Below, piece after piece: positions 8,261 through 15,856 of a DNA stretch of 23,633 nucleotides (position 1 is its first letter; every line of letters starts with the position of its first letter). The translations under genes were made by a program, and so were the position numbers. Below the pieces are notes generated by a model, which searched no databases, had not been told where the DNA came from, and saw nothing but the letters and a program-made list of their open reading frames with translations. Source of the stretch: CAYRWR01 sp964537555. GTDB taxonomy: Bacteria; Spirochaetota; Brevinematia; Brevinematales; CAYRWR01. The stretch is taken from NCBI GenBank assembly GCA_964537555.1, contig CAZIAD010000051.1:1-23633 (forward strand), read 5' to 3'.

Positions 8261-8288
8261 CATAATCCTCTTTCTTAGTGGGATTATA
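8261..8288 (-). repeat. Receptor leader repeat, copy 1 (mcp1)
   Basis: Read on the - strand, this begins TATAATCCCACTAAG and continues through AAAGAGGATTATG, 28-55 nt upstream of the mcp1 start codon. It matches the mcp2 leader copy at 23 of 25 core positions. TAATCC and GGATTA can pair into a hairpin. TATAAT equals the sigma70 -10 consensus, but no good -35 lies 16-18 bp upstream. The role is unknown. Confidence 0.6.
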
Positions 8289-8351
8289 AACCGACCTTAA
8301 TAGTCGGATAGACATGTTTTTTTTATCAATGGGTCAAAAAGGTGTGGGATT

Positions 8352-8376
8352 CATAATCATACTTAGAAAGAGGATT
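8352..8376 (+). repeat. Receptor leader repeat, copy 3 (inverted)
   Basis: On the + strand, CATAATCATACTTAG followed by AAAGAGGATT matches copy 1 at 21 of 25 positions. It is inverted relative to copy 1, so the two arms, about 65 bp apart, form a long inverted repeat spanning most of the mcp2-mcp1 gap. No + strand gene follows it. Confidence 0.55.
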
Positions 8377-8396
8377 AAAAGCAAGAAATATACAAA

Positions 8397-8428
8397 AAAG
8401 AAAGGACTGTTTTCACAGCCCTTTCTTT
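8397..8428 (-). terminator. Rho-independent terminator after mcp2
   Basis: On the - strand a 14-bp stem (one G-T pair) closes a GAAA tetraloop and runs into TTTTTT. It starts 22 nt after the mcp2 stop codon, so it ends the cheA-cheY-cheW-mcp2 transcript and separates mcp1. Confidence 0.9.
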
Positions 8429-8449
8429 GATCAACAGATTAATCCTGAT

Positions 8450-10087
8450 TTAAAAATCTTTAAAATCGTCCATGGGGATCTGGTCTTCCGGACGGATGAT
8501 CTCTACTCCCTCATGGTCTTCCTGATGGAGGGTCACGGTATGTACAGGCCGGGCTGAATTTTTGGGCGCTTCCAGATGCAGGGCTTTATTCTCTATCTCC
8601 CTGTTCTGACTGCCCCCTTTGGACTCTCCCTTGACCAGGGAGTTCAGTCCCTCTACTACCTGCCTCATCATACCGGACTGTCCCAGTATCTCTTCTCCGG
8701 CTGCGGCTGTCTCTTCCGCGCTGGAGGCGGTCTGCTGGGTCACGGAGTTGATCTGCCCTACTGCCTTGGTGACCTGGTTGGCTCCCTTGAGCTGCTCCTG
8801 GCTGGCCCGGGCTACTTCATCCATGAGCTGGTCTACCTTGTCCATGAGGTCTCCTGATTTCTGAGCGGCCTCGGCTACGGTATTACCCAGGAGCTCTCCC
8901 TTCTGTACACTGTCTATGGCTTTGGCGATCAGTCCAGCCGTCTCTTTGGCGGCCTCGGCACTCTTCTGGGCCAGGTTCTTGACCTGGTCAGCCACTACTG
9001 CGAATCCCCGTCCGGCATCCCCGGCACGGGCGGCTTCGACTGCCGCATTAAGGGCCAGGATATTGGTCTGGAAGGCGATATCGTCGATCACCTTGATGAT
9101 ACGTTCGATCTGGCGACTGTTATCGGTGATCTCACCTATAGCTACTCCCAGCTCAGTCATCTTGACTCCGCTGTCTTTGGCCCCTTTATTGGCATCCCCC
9201 ATGAGGATCTTGGCCTGGGACACGGTTTTGGTATTGGACTCGATGATAGACTGCAGCTCTTCCAGGGAGGAGGTCATCTCTTCTACAGATGATGCCAGCT
9301 CACTGGCCCCGCTGGACAGCTCCTGGCCTGAGGAGGACACCTGGTTGGCTGCTCCCTCCAGGCTCTGGGCTGAGCTGAACAGGTCTCCTGTGACCTGATT
9401 GATAGGCCGGGAGATGGATCGGGATAAAAATATCCCAATCACCAGAGCAGCAATAAAACTGACAATAGCCACTATGAGAATAAGTAAAACCATTCTGTCA
9501 GCATGTTCCAGTTCGTCTTTATTGTGCGTTTCACCATAATACTTTAAAGCCCAGTGCTGAAGTGTGACCAGATCATCTGCTGCCTGATGGGATATTTCAT
9601 CCTGCCTGATTTCTGTCTTATACTCAAAATAAGGTTTTGCAATGAGTTCAACCGGAGTTCCCGCCTCAAATAATTTTTTATAAAACTCCATTACCTGATT
9701 ATTTGCTTTCTCTGCTGTCTCATGGGACTTGACATATACCTGCCACAATTGCTCTTCTTCTACTTCTTTATGGAGAGGCTTATAGTGATTATAATTTTCG
9801 TCAAAAGTCTTGATAGATTCATCATAGGTCTTAAAGAGTTCTTTGACTTCCTCTCTACTGAGATAAGGGCAAGCCAAATAGTCCAGATGCTGGTCCATAC
9901 TTACCACTTCCACTTCCATTTCTATGAGTGCACTTATAGCAGGAAGAGTATTATTTCCCATTTCCATTAGATTGGAGTCTAATCCAGATATTCCATACCA
10001 GCCCAGGATACCTACTGTACCAGTAAGAATGGCTACGGTAATAAATCCGGTCATCAATTTTACTGCCAGACTCATTTTTTTAAACAT
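8450..10087 (-). CDS. Methyl-accepting chemotaxis protein with four-helix-bundle sensor (mcp2)
   Basis: Membrane chemoreceptor of 545 residues. Spans are at about 9-31 and 199-221, enclosing a periplasmic region of about 165 residues that is helical and resembles the 4HB_MCP type. The CZB residues of mcp1 are absent. As in mcp1 the HAMP domain is missing: only about 45 residues lie between span 2 and the first methylation helix. A run of 69 residues at the hairpin tip is identical to mcp1, while the DNA differs at many silent sites. The C-terminal tail (…V-E-I-I-R-P-E-D…DDFKDF) is shared. The ATG at 10087 has GGAGG 5 nt upstream; a TTG at 10099 is in frame but unlikely. It lies 76 nt after cheW without a terminator. 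Confidence 0.95.
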   Translation of the reverse strand: MFKKMSLAVKLMTGFITVAILTGTVGILGWYGISGLDSNLMEMGNNTLPAISALIEMEVEVVSMDQHLDYLACPYLSREEVKELFKTYDESIKTFDENYNHYKPLHKEVEEEQLWQVYVKSHETAEKANNQVMEFYKKLFEAGTPVELIAKPYFEYKTEIRQDEISHQAADDLVTLQHWALKYYGETHNKDELEHADRMVLLILIVAIVSFIAALVIGIFLSRSISRPINQVTGDLFSSAQSLEGAANQVSSSGQELSSGASELASSVEEMTSSLEELQSIIESNTKTVSQAKILMGDANKGAKDSGVKMTELGVAIGEITDNSRQIERIIKVIDDIAFQTNILALNAAVEAARAGDAGRGFAVVADQVKNLAQKSAEAAKETAGLIAKAIDSVQKGELLGNTVAEAAQKSGDLMDKVDQLMDEVARASQEQLKGANQVTKAVGQINSVTQQTASSAEETAAAGEEILGQSGMMRQVVEGLNSLVKGESKGGSQNREIENKALHLEAPKNSARPVHTVTLHQEDHEGVEIIRPEDQIPMDDFKDF

Positions 10088-10106
10088 GTATACCTCCAAA
10101 AACTGC

Positions 10107-10133
10107 TAAATCCTCTTTCCTACTGGGATTATA
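10107..10133 (-). repeat. Receptor leader repeat, copy 2 (mcp2)
   Basis: On the - strand this reads TATAATCCCAGTAGG then AAAGAGGATTTA, 20-46 nt upstream of the mcp2 ATG, in the same place and orientation as copy 1 before mcp1. An AATCC/GGATT hairpin is possible. The spacer between cheW and mcp2 is otherwise plain. Confidence 0.6.
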
Positions 10134-10163
10134 GGAGTTTTTTTTGGTAAGCCGGACTCAATA

Positions 10164-10661
10164 TTATGCTGAAGTAGCTTCTGTTACCTTATCATGGACC
10201 TGGGTGATATCCACTATCTCATTGGATGTGAGGATCTTATCCATATTGAGTATCATAATCATCCTATCCTCGACCTTGGCAATACCTTCCAGGTACTGGC
10301 TCTTGAGCCGGAGGCCGATATCGGGGGTCTTTTCCATATCTTTTTCTGCTATGTCCACGACATCCTGTACGGCATCCACAGTGATACCTATGTTATACAC
10401 TTCCTTGGCACCCAGGATATCTACGATAATAAATACGGTACGTTCATTGTAGTCAGACTCCTCCAGCCCGAACTTGACCCGCATATCGATGATGGGTATG
10501 ATCTTACCCCGCATATTGATGACACCCTTGAGAAACTCGGAGGCCTCATGTATAGGAGTGATCTTGACAAAACGCAGGACTTCACGGATCTTGGAAATAG
10601 GTATTCCGTAATCTTCTTTATTGATATTAAAAATAATATATTTTCGTGAATCTTCAGACAT
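10164..10661 (-). CDS. cheW: Chemotaxis coupling protein CheW
   Basis: Adaptor of 165 residues linking receptors to the CheA P5 domain at the cytoplasmic face of the membrane. The sequence is a single CheW (SH3-like) domain with the hallmark N-M-R-G-K-I-I-P-I-I-D near residues 49-59. A C-terminal extension of about 20 residues lies beyond the usual domain. The start ATG has AGGAGG 5 nt upstream. The gene lies 9 nt downstream of cheY in the cheA operon. Confidence 0.96.
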   Translation of the reverse strand: MSEDSRKYIIFNINKEDYGIPISKIREVLRFVKITPIHEASEFLKGVINMRGKIIPIIDMRVKFGLEESDYNERTVFIIVDILGAKEVYNIGITVDAVQDVVDIAEKDMEKTPDIGLRLKSQYLEGIAKVEDRMIMILNMDKILTSNEIVDITQVHDKVTEATSA

Positions 10662-10670
10662 GTCAGCCTC

Positions 10671-11036
10671 CTATTTCTTGAGAAACATCTGGACTATTTT
10701 AATAAATTTTTCCGCGTCAAAGGGTTTGATGACCCATCCGGTAGCACCCAGGGACTTGGCCTGCATCATCTTGGACTTATCGGATTCAGTAGTGAGCATC
10801 ACTATAGGAGTAGCACTGTCCAGCTTACGGATCTCTCCTACCAGGGTGATACCATCCATGCGGGGCATATTGACATCCAGCACATACAGTTCTATTTCCT
10901 GGTATATGGGAGACAGTATCTCCAGGGCAGTCACGCCGTCTTCCGCTTCGACCACGTCATTATATCCATAGAGTTCCAGAGATTTCTTGACTACACTTCT
11001 TACTACACCGGAATCATCTACTATCATTATGGACAT
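10671..11036 (-). CDS. cheY: Chemotaxis response regulator CheY
   Basis: Single receiver domain of 121 residues that takes phosphate from CheA and carries the signal to the motility machine. The acidic pair is Asp7/Asp8, the phosphoacceptor Asp54 (V-L-D-V-N-M-P), the switch Thr82/Thr83 and the conserved Lys104 (I-K-P-F). There is no output domain. AAGGAG precedes the ATG. The gene sits 23 nt after cheA and directly before cheW, so CheY is the most likely cognate target of this CheA. Confidence 0.95.
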   Translation of the reverse strand: MSIMIVDDSGVVRSVVKKSLELYGYNDVVEAEDGVTALEILSPIYQEIELYVLDVNMPRMDGITLVGEIRKLDSATPIVMLTTESDKSKMMQAKSLGATGWVIKPFDAEKFIKIVQMFLKK

Positions 11037-11059
11037 AAGATCTCCTTGTACATCGATTC

Positions 11060-13276
11060 TTAATTCTTTTTAGCAGCCTCTAAAAATCCCTCTATATCTA
11101 CCACAAATCCAATGGTGCCGTCACCGAAAATAGTACCCCCTGAAAATACAGAGAGGGCCTGCAGGCTCTCGCCCAGATTCTTGATCACGATCTCCTGCTT
11201 CCCTATGATCCGGTCTACCAGGATACCATAGTGCTTATCTTCGTGAGATATGATGACTGCCAGTTTATTACTTGTCTCATTTTCATCATGCTTTTCATTA
11301 AGGACAAAATTGGAGAAGATGAGTGGGACATAGGCTCCCCGGTTAAACAGCATTCTGCCACCGTCATCCATGACCGAGATCTGGGACTCATCCGGGACGA
11401 TGATCTCATCCACAGATGAGAAAGGAAATACATATTTATTATCGGCGATCTCAAAGACAAAACCTTCTATAATAGCCAGAGTCAGGGGCAGGCGAATAAT
11501 AAAGCGGGAATACTTACCCTGCAAACTTAAGATGTCCACCTTACCATGGATCTCATCGATATTTTTCTTGACCACATCCAGGCCTACACCCCGGCCTGAT
11601 ACTTCAGTGGCCACCTTTTTGGTGGAAAATCCGGGTAAAAACAAGAGGGCATAAATATCTCTGTCAGACATGGACTCGACCTGGTCCTGCTCGATAAGGC
11701 CCTTACTCAGGGCTTTGTTCAGGACTTTTTGCTTATCGATGCCATATCCATCGTCTTCTACAATGATCTCAATGCCATTGCCACGGTGTTCTGCTACTAT
11801 GGAGATCTTGCCCACCCGGTCTTTTTTGAGCTTCTCTCTTTCATCAGGAGTCTCCAGTCCATGATCCACCGCGTTACGCACTATATGCACCAAGGGGTCA
11901 TATATGGCTTCTACCACATTACGGTCCAGCTCAGTCTCTTCCCCTTTTATATTCACTATCACTGCTTTCTGCAGTTCGGTAGCAGTATTACGTATTACTA
12001 CCCGCAGTTTATTAAACACATCGGCGATAGGCACCATTCCCATAGACAGGACCAGGTTTTTAATCGAGGTGGTGATCCCCTCGAGCTGGGAAATAATACG
12101 CTCAGTGCTGCTCATATCCTGAGCGTCCTCAGTATCCATGATCTGGCGGAGCATCGACTGGTTGATGACCAGCTCTCCCACGATATCAATGAGGGTATTC
12201 AGCCTTTCATTGGACACCTTGACATAACTGATACGCTTCCCATAACCGGCCTGTTTCTTTATGGCATCCTTTATATCATCATTGGACACGATCTTTTCTT
12301 CTATAGCGATAGTACCGAACTTCTTTTCTCCATCGCTGTCCTTCTGCTGCTGCAGAATGCGGGCTACTTCCTGGCCGGTAAGCTTACCTTCTTCCTCCAG
12401 GATCTCACCGATCTTTTTAAACTGGTATTGTTGCAGGATCTTTATGATGAGATCTATGTAGGAAAATATATCCACATCCAGGAAAGATTTGACCATAGGT
12501 TCTACTTCAAAATTATAGGTATCCATGATAGTGACCAGGTTACGAAGCAGCTCTATGCCGAAAAATATCAGGTCTATCAGGTCCTTGGATATACGCATCT
12601 TCCCGTCCCGGATCAGGACGAGCAGCTCTTCCATCTCGTGAGCCACATCTTCAAAGTTCTTGAGCCCCAGGAAGGCAGAAGATCCTTTTATAGTATGAAA
12701 ACTCCGGAATACTTTATTGATATTTTCCTGGTCGGTAGGGTCATGTTCCAGCTCCAGGAGGGTATATTGTGCGGAATCCAGGTGTTCCTTGATCTCATCG
12801 GAAAGCTGGTTGAGCATTTTTTTATCTTTTACTACATGGCCAAAATAGTCCTCTGAATAGCTTTTAGTGCTTTTAGGCTCTTCCGGTGCCTCTTCTTCCT
12901 GAGGAGACTCAGCTTCTACATCGTCTTCACTGGCCTCCAGGAGGTATTTACATTCACTGATGATCATATTGAGGCACTTGGCAGCTTCCTGGCCGGTGAT
13001 TTTTTTGGTGAACAGAGACCGCAGGCATTCCGTAGAACGGATAAGATAAGCCTTGGCCTGCTCTTCTGCATCTATGTCAGACAGCCTCATGGATAATTCC
13101 GACATGAGCTGACAAAACCGGGACAGATCTACTAAAGCCGGAAAGCGGGAAAGTTTCTGTGACAGCTCTGTATATACATCCTTGATCTCCAGTACAGTCA
13201 TCAGATCACCGCTATCATACTGATGCAGAAGACGTTCAGCGTTTTTCAGCAGTTCCAGAAGTTCTTTAAAATCCAT
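11060..13276 (-). CDS. cheA: Chemotaxis histidine kinase CheA with unusual N-terminus and P2 region
   Basis: Kinase of 738 residues. Order: a helical region of about 115 residues with no histidine motif; an acidic linker; an Hpt (P1) domain with phosphorylatable His194 in F-H-T-I-K-G-S-S; a segment at 275-345 with two MshEN-like repeats (I-G-E-I-L-E-E-E-G and F-G-T-I-A-I-E-E) where a CheY-binding P2 would be expected; P3 dimerisation at about 350-430; the ATPase P4 with N box H-I-V-R-N-A-V-D-H-G (464-473), G1 D-D-G-Y-G-I-D and G2 G-R-G-V-G-L-D; and a CheW-like P5 to the end. Start ATG follows GGGAG. It is the first gene of the operon. Confidence 0.97.
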   Translation of the reverse strand: MDFKELLELLKNAERLLHQYDSGDLMTVLEIKDVYTELSQKLSRFPALVDLSRFCQLMSELSMRLSDIDAEEQAKAYLIRSTECLRSLFTKKITGQEAAKCLNMIISECKYLLEASEDDVEAESPQEEEAPEEPKSTKSYSEDYFGHVVKDKKMLNQLSDEIKEHLDSAQYTLLELEHDPTDQENINKVFRSFHTIKGSSAFLGLKNFEDVAHEMEELLVLIRDGKMRISKDLIDLIFFGIELLRNLVTIMDTYNFEVEPMVKSFLDVDIFSYIDLIIKILQQYQFKKIGEILEEEGKLTGQEVARILQQQKDSDGEKKFGTIAIEEKIVSNDDIKDAIKKQAGYGKRISYVKVSNERLNTLIDIVGELVINQSMLRQIMDTEDAQDMSSTERIISQLEGITTSIKNLVLSMGMVPIADVFNKLRVVIRNTATELQKAVIVNIKGEETELDRNVVEAIYDPLVHIVRNAVDHGLETPDEREKLKKDRVGKISIVAEHRGNGIEIIVEDDGYGIDKQKVLNKALSKGLIEQDQVESMSDRDIYALLFLPGFSTKKVATEVSGRGVGLDVVKKNIDEIHGKVDILSLQGKYSRFIIRLPLTLAIIEGFVFEIADNKYVFPFSSVDEIIVPDESQISVMDDGGRMLFNRGAYVPLIFSNFVLNEKHDENETSNKLAVIISHEDKHYGILVDRIIGKQEIVIKNLGESLQALSVFSGGTIFGDGTIGFVVDIEGFLEAAKKN

Positions 13277-13298
13277 TTTAAATCTCCCACAGTTTTAT

Positions 13299-13327
13299 AT
13301 ACTAATATGAAAGCCTTTTTTTTACAA
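13299..13327 (-). promoter_or_regulatory. Candidate promoter of the cheA operon
   Basis: On the - strand TTGTAA (13322-13327) and TAGTAT (13299-13304) are 17 bp apart. The start codon of cheA is about 22 nt beyond the -10. Both boxes match consensus at 4 of 6 positions, so this is only a fair candidate. Confidence 0.45.
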
Positions 13328-13373
13328 CATAAATTTGTAATTATTTGTAAAAATTTTATTTCTAAATAAAGCC

Positions 13374-13402
13374 TTGTAATTTCTATCAAAGAATTCTACA
13401 AT
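13374..13402 (+). promoter_or_regulatory. Sigma70-like promoter of the receptor-like/cheR/cheD operon
   Basis: TTGTAA at 13374-13379 and TACAAT at 13397-13402 have a 17-bp spacer. The predicted transcript start near 13409 leaves a leader of about 27 nt to the TTG start at 13437. It would leave almost no leader for the GTG at 13413, which helps decide the start. Confidence 0.6.
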
Positions 13403-13436
13403 AAAATAAGATGTGAAATTTTTTGAAGGATTTTTT

Positions 13437-15014
13437 TTGAATACAATAAATCCGAAAATCGGGCATAAATGGATGGATGTCTTATTATTTTCACTACCGG
13501 TGCTGGGTATTATCGCCCTGTTTACGGTACAGTCCCTTTTATATCGGCACATCATCATTACTATAGTCCTTGTTTTCTTACTCATATTGAATATCATCAG
13601 GATCATAACAGCCAATAAAGCTCACCCAGCCCTCTCCTGTAATGACTACCTCGACACCGCTTTCAAGGGATATGAGGAACTGTCTGACTTTATCCGCAGG
13701 CAGCGGGATTATATTCACCAGCTTTCCTTAAATAATTCAGACGAAGAAATTGCAGAAATATTCCGCTGGCTGGATACCAGGTCACATGACCTGGAAACCC
13801 GAATTGTCCAGATCAAGCAATGGGCTACTCAAAATCCTGATAAACTGGACAGTGCCCGTGTGCAGGAAAGGCTTTCTACTGAACTCGCCCTCAACATCAA
13901 TCAGACTTCTTCACAGATATTTGAAATCAATCGGGAGTTTTATACCAATTATTTTAAGATCAGGGATCAGAATGCTGCCCTTTCTATCAATATGGCCCGG
14001 AATCTATACTATCTGGGCAACCTGATACCCATCATCAGTGATCTATCCACATCCTCTAATAAATTTTCTCATGATATTATAGTGGATGTGGTGGGGCATT
14101 TTGAAAATATCGCTGATTTTTCTACCCGCATCACCCAGGATATACAGCAATCCATGTCCGCATTAATGGACGACTCCCGCCAGGATTCATTGTCTTATAT
14201 TTTGAAACAGGCCCATGCTGTAGTTCAGGACTTTGAACAGTTTTTTCAGAGTATGGAAAGCCTCCGGGGGGTATCAGACAGCTTTGTCACTACTACCATT
14301 CAGAAACTGTCCCATATCGCGGACATTGCCCTCTCCATAGAAGACATTTCAGAGACTATTAAAGTATTGTCCCTTAATGTAAGTATTGAGGCTGCCAATA
14401 CCGGCACCAGCGCCCGGGGATTCCAGGTCCTGGCCCGGGATCTCAGAGAATTTGCTCAAAAGACTCTGAAATTCGCGGGTGAAGTAAAAAGCCAGGTTAA
14501 TGAGACTATAGAGACCACCGGAAATATAAAAGACAGGTACCTCCAGAATATGCAGGTAGTCTATGATTATGTCATAGGGCTCAAGGCTTCTATAGAGTCT
14601 TTTGAAGTGATCATACAGAACTCCTTTCAGTACATTGAGGATATTATCCACACCCTCAATGATTTTTCCAACAATCTGAACAAAAGTGTCAAGCAGATCA
14701 TAGGCAAGCTGCAGTACCAGGATATCACTAATCAGGAAGTAGAGCATATCAGCCTCCTGATTTCCCGTATCCTGGAGCTCTCCACCAAGGGAGTCAAAGA
14801 GACCCACGCCAGTGACTATCTCGATACGGAAACCAGACTAGTGATTCGCAAAGAAATACTGGATATAATCAATGAGCTCATCACGACCAGTAATGAAAGG
14901 AAAATCCTACAGGAATATGAAGCGATTTTTGATATCAATGTTGAAGATAATGGCATTCTGGATTTTTCCAGCGGACAGACTATCAGTGAACAGGGTGAAT
15001 TTATTATATTCTGA
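13437..15014 (+). CDS. Receptor-like membrane protein with degenerate MCP tip and CheZ-like motif
   Basis: A protein of 525 residues with two adjacent membrane spans at about 13-31 and 38-56 and almost no external loop, so it has no periplasmic sensor. The rest is long cytoplasmic helices. Residues 302-345 resemble an MCP hairpin tip but are degenerate (L-S-L-N-V-S-I-E-A-A-N, then A-R-G-F-Q-V-L-A). At 425-438 is L-Q-Y-Q-D-I-T-N-Q, whose Asp429-x3-Gln433 matches the CheZ phosphatase motif in spacing and context. I prefer the TTG start at 13437 because GAAGGA lies 6 nt upstream; a GTG at 13413 would add 8 residues. It lies 8 nt before cheR. It may be a cytoplasmic-signal receptor, a CheY-P phosphatase, or both. 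Confidence 0.75.
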   Translation: MNTINPKIGHKWMDVLLFSLPVLGIIALFTVQSLLYRHIIITIVLVFLLILNIIRIITANKAHPALSCNDYLDTAFKGYEELSDFIRRQRDYIHQLSLNNSDEEIAEIFRWLDTRSHDLETRIVQIKQWATQNPDKLDSARVQERLSTELALNINQTSSQIFEINREFYTNYFKIRDQNAALSINMARNLYYLGNLIPIISDLSTSSNKFSHDIIVDVVGHFENIADFSTRITQDIQQSMSALMDDSRQDSLSYILKQAHAVVQDFEQFFQSMESLRGVSDSFVTTTIQKLSHIADIALSIEDISETIKVLSLNVSIEAANTGTSARGFQVLARDLREFAQKTLKFAGEVKSQVNETIETTGNIKDRYLQNMQVVYDYVIGLKASIESFEVIIQNSFQYIEDIIHTLNDFSNNLNKSVKQIIGKLQYQDITNQEVEHISLLISRILELSTKGVKETHASDYLDTETRLVIRKEILDIINELITTSNERKILQEYEAIFDINVEDNGILDFSSGQTISEQGEFIIF

Positions 15015-15022
15015 GGTAAACC

Positions 15023-15847
15023 ATGAAAGAAGAATTATACGAAGGTAACCTGTCCCCCCTTTTGTTTAAAAAATTTACTACTCTGTTATTCGAGCAGAGC
15101 GGGATCAGCCTCAAAGACCACAAAAAATACCTGCTCATACACAGACTCAGCAAGATGGTAGGGCCGGACAAACCCTATCAGGACTATGAGAAATACTACC
15201 AGGCTCTCATCAATGACCGTCAGGGCATCCTCATGAAGGGCTTTGTAAATATCCTCACTACTAACTACAGTTTCTTTTTCAGGGAGAACCTGCATTTTGA
15301 ATTCCTCAAAGAATACCTCAAAGAAAAAACCGATTTAAAAGAGGAGTTACGCTTCTGGAGTGCGGCCTGTTCTACCGGTGAGGAGTCCTATAGTATGGCC
15401 ATATCCATCCTGCAGACTCTTCAGAATGCCGAGTCCCGGGACATCAAGATACTGGCCACCGATATTTCCACCAATGTGCTGAACATAGCTATAAATGGGC
15501 GTTATCATTATACCAAAGTTCGAGGGCACATAGATGATCAGGAGCTGAAAAGATTTTTTAGCTTTGACCAGAGCCATAATGATTTTATAATCAAGGAGAA
15601 TGTGAAAAAACTGATCGCATTCAGGCACTTTAACCTGTTCGATACTTATCCCTTTACCCGGCAGTTTGATATTGTATTTTTACGGAATGTCCTGATCTAT
15701 TTTGACAACCAGGAAAAAGAATTGATTGTCAATAAAATATTTGACCATATTAAACCAAAAGGTTATCTTATTCTGGGACTGTCGGAAAGCCTGGTAGGAA
15801 TAAAACATGGATACAAACATATGAAGAACTCATTATATCAGAAATAG
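15023..15847 (+). CDS. cheR: Chemotaxis protein methyltransferase CheR
   Basis: SAM-dependent methyltransferase of 274 residues that methylates receptor glutamates. The N-terminal helical domain ends in T-T-N-Y-S-F-F-F-R-E (79-88), a variant of the usual T-T-N-E-T-x-F-F-R-E. The SAM-binding stretch S-A-A-C-S-T-G-E-E-S-Y-S is at 113-124, A-T-D-I-S at 145-149 and F-L-R-N-V-L-I-Y-F-D at 219-228. The length is normal. The ATG has GAGGT upstream. Substrates are presumably the two receptors in this window; their shared C-terminal tail could be a docking site. cheD follows directly. Confidence 0.96.
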   Translation: MKEELYEGNLSPLLFKKFTTLLFEQSGISLKDHKKYLLIHRLSKMVGPDKPYQDYEKYYQALINDRQGILMKGFVNILTTNYSFFFRENLHFEFLKEYLKEKTDLKEELRFWSAACSTGEESYSMAISILQTLQNAESRDIKILATDISTNVLNIAINGRYHYTKVRGHIDDQELKRFFSFDQSHNDFIIKENVKKLIAFRHFNLFDTYPFTRQFDIVFLRNVLIYFDNQEKELIVNKIFDHIKPKGYLILGLSESLVGIKHGYKHMKNSLYQK

Positions 15848-15856
15848 GTGGTAATC

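Noticed and set aside
8234..8263. Upstream ATG at 8263 as the start of mcp1
   Set aside because: It has no ribosome-binding site, lies within the leader repeat and would add 10 residues before a normal receptor N-terminus. The ATG at 8233 has GGAGGG.
8291..8340. TTGACC near 8334 and CCGAC/GTCGG as a standard or sigma28 promoter for mcp1
   Set aside because: No -10 of good quality lies 16-18 bp from TTGACC. The CCGAC segment matches the sigma28 consensus only in part and with the wrong spacing. The inverted repeat is only 5 bp.
11729..12856. Long open frame of 375 codons on the + strand inside cheA
   Set aside because: It is antisense to the conserved Hpt-to-kinase part of CheA and its translation is low-complexity, with no domain and no ribosome-binding site. 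It is a codon-bias shadow.
13322..13615. Small - strand open frame of 97 codons in the cheA divergent region
   Set aside because: It overlaps the start of the receptor-like gene and the promoters, has no ribosome-binding site and gives a low-complexity translation.
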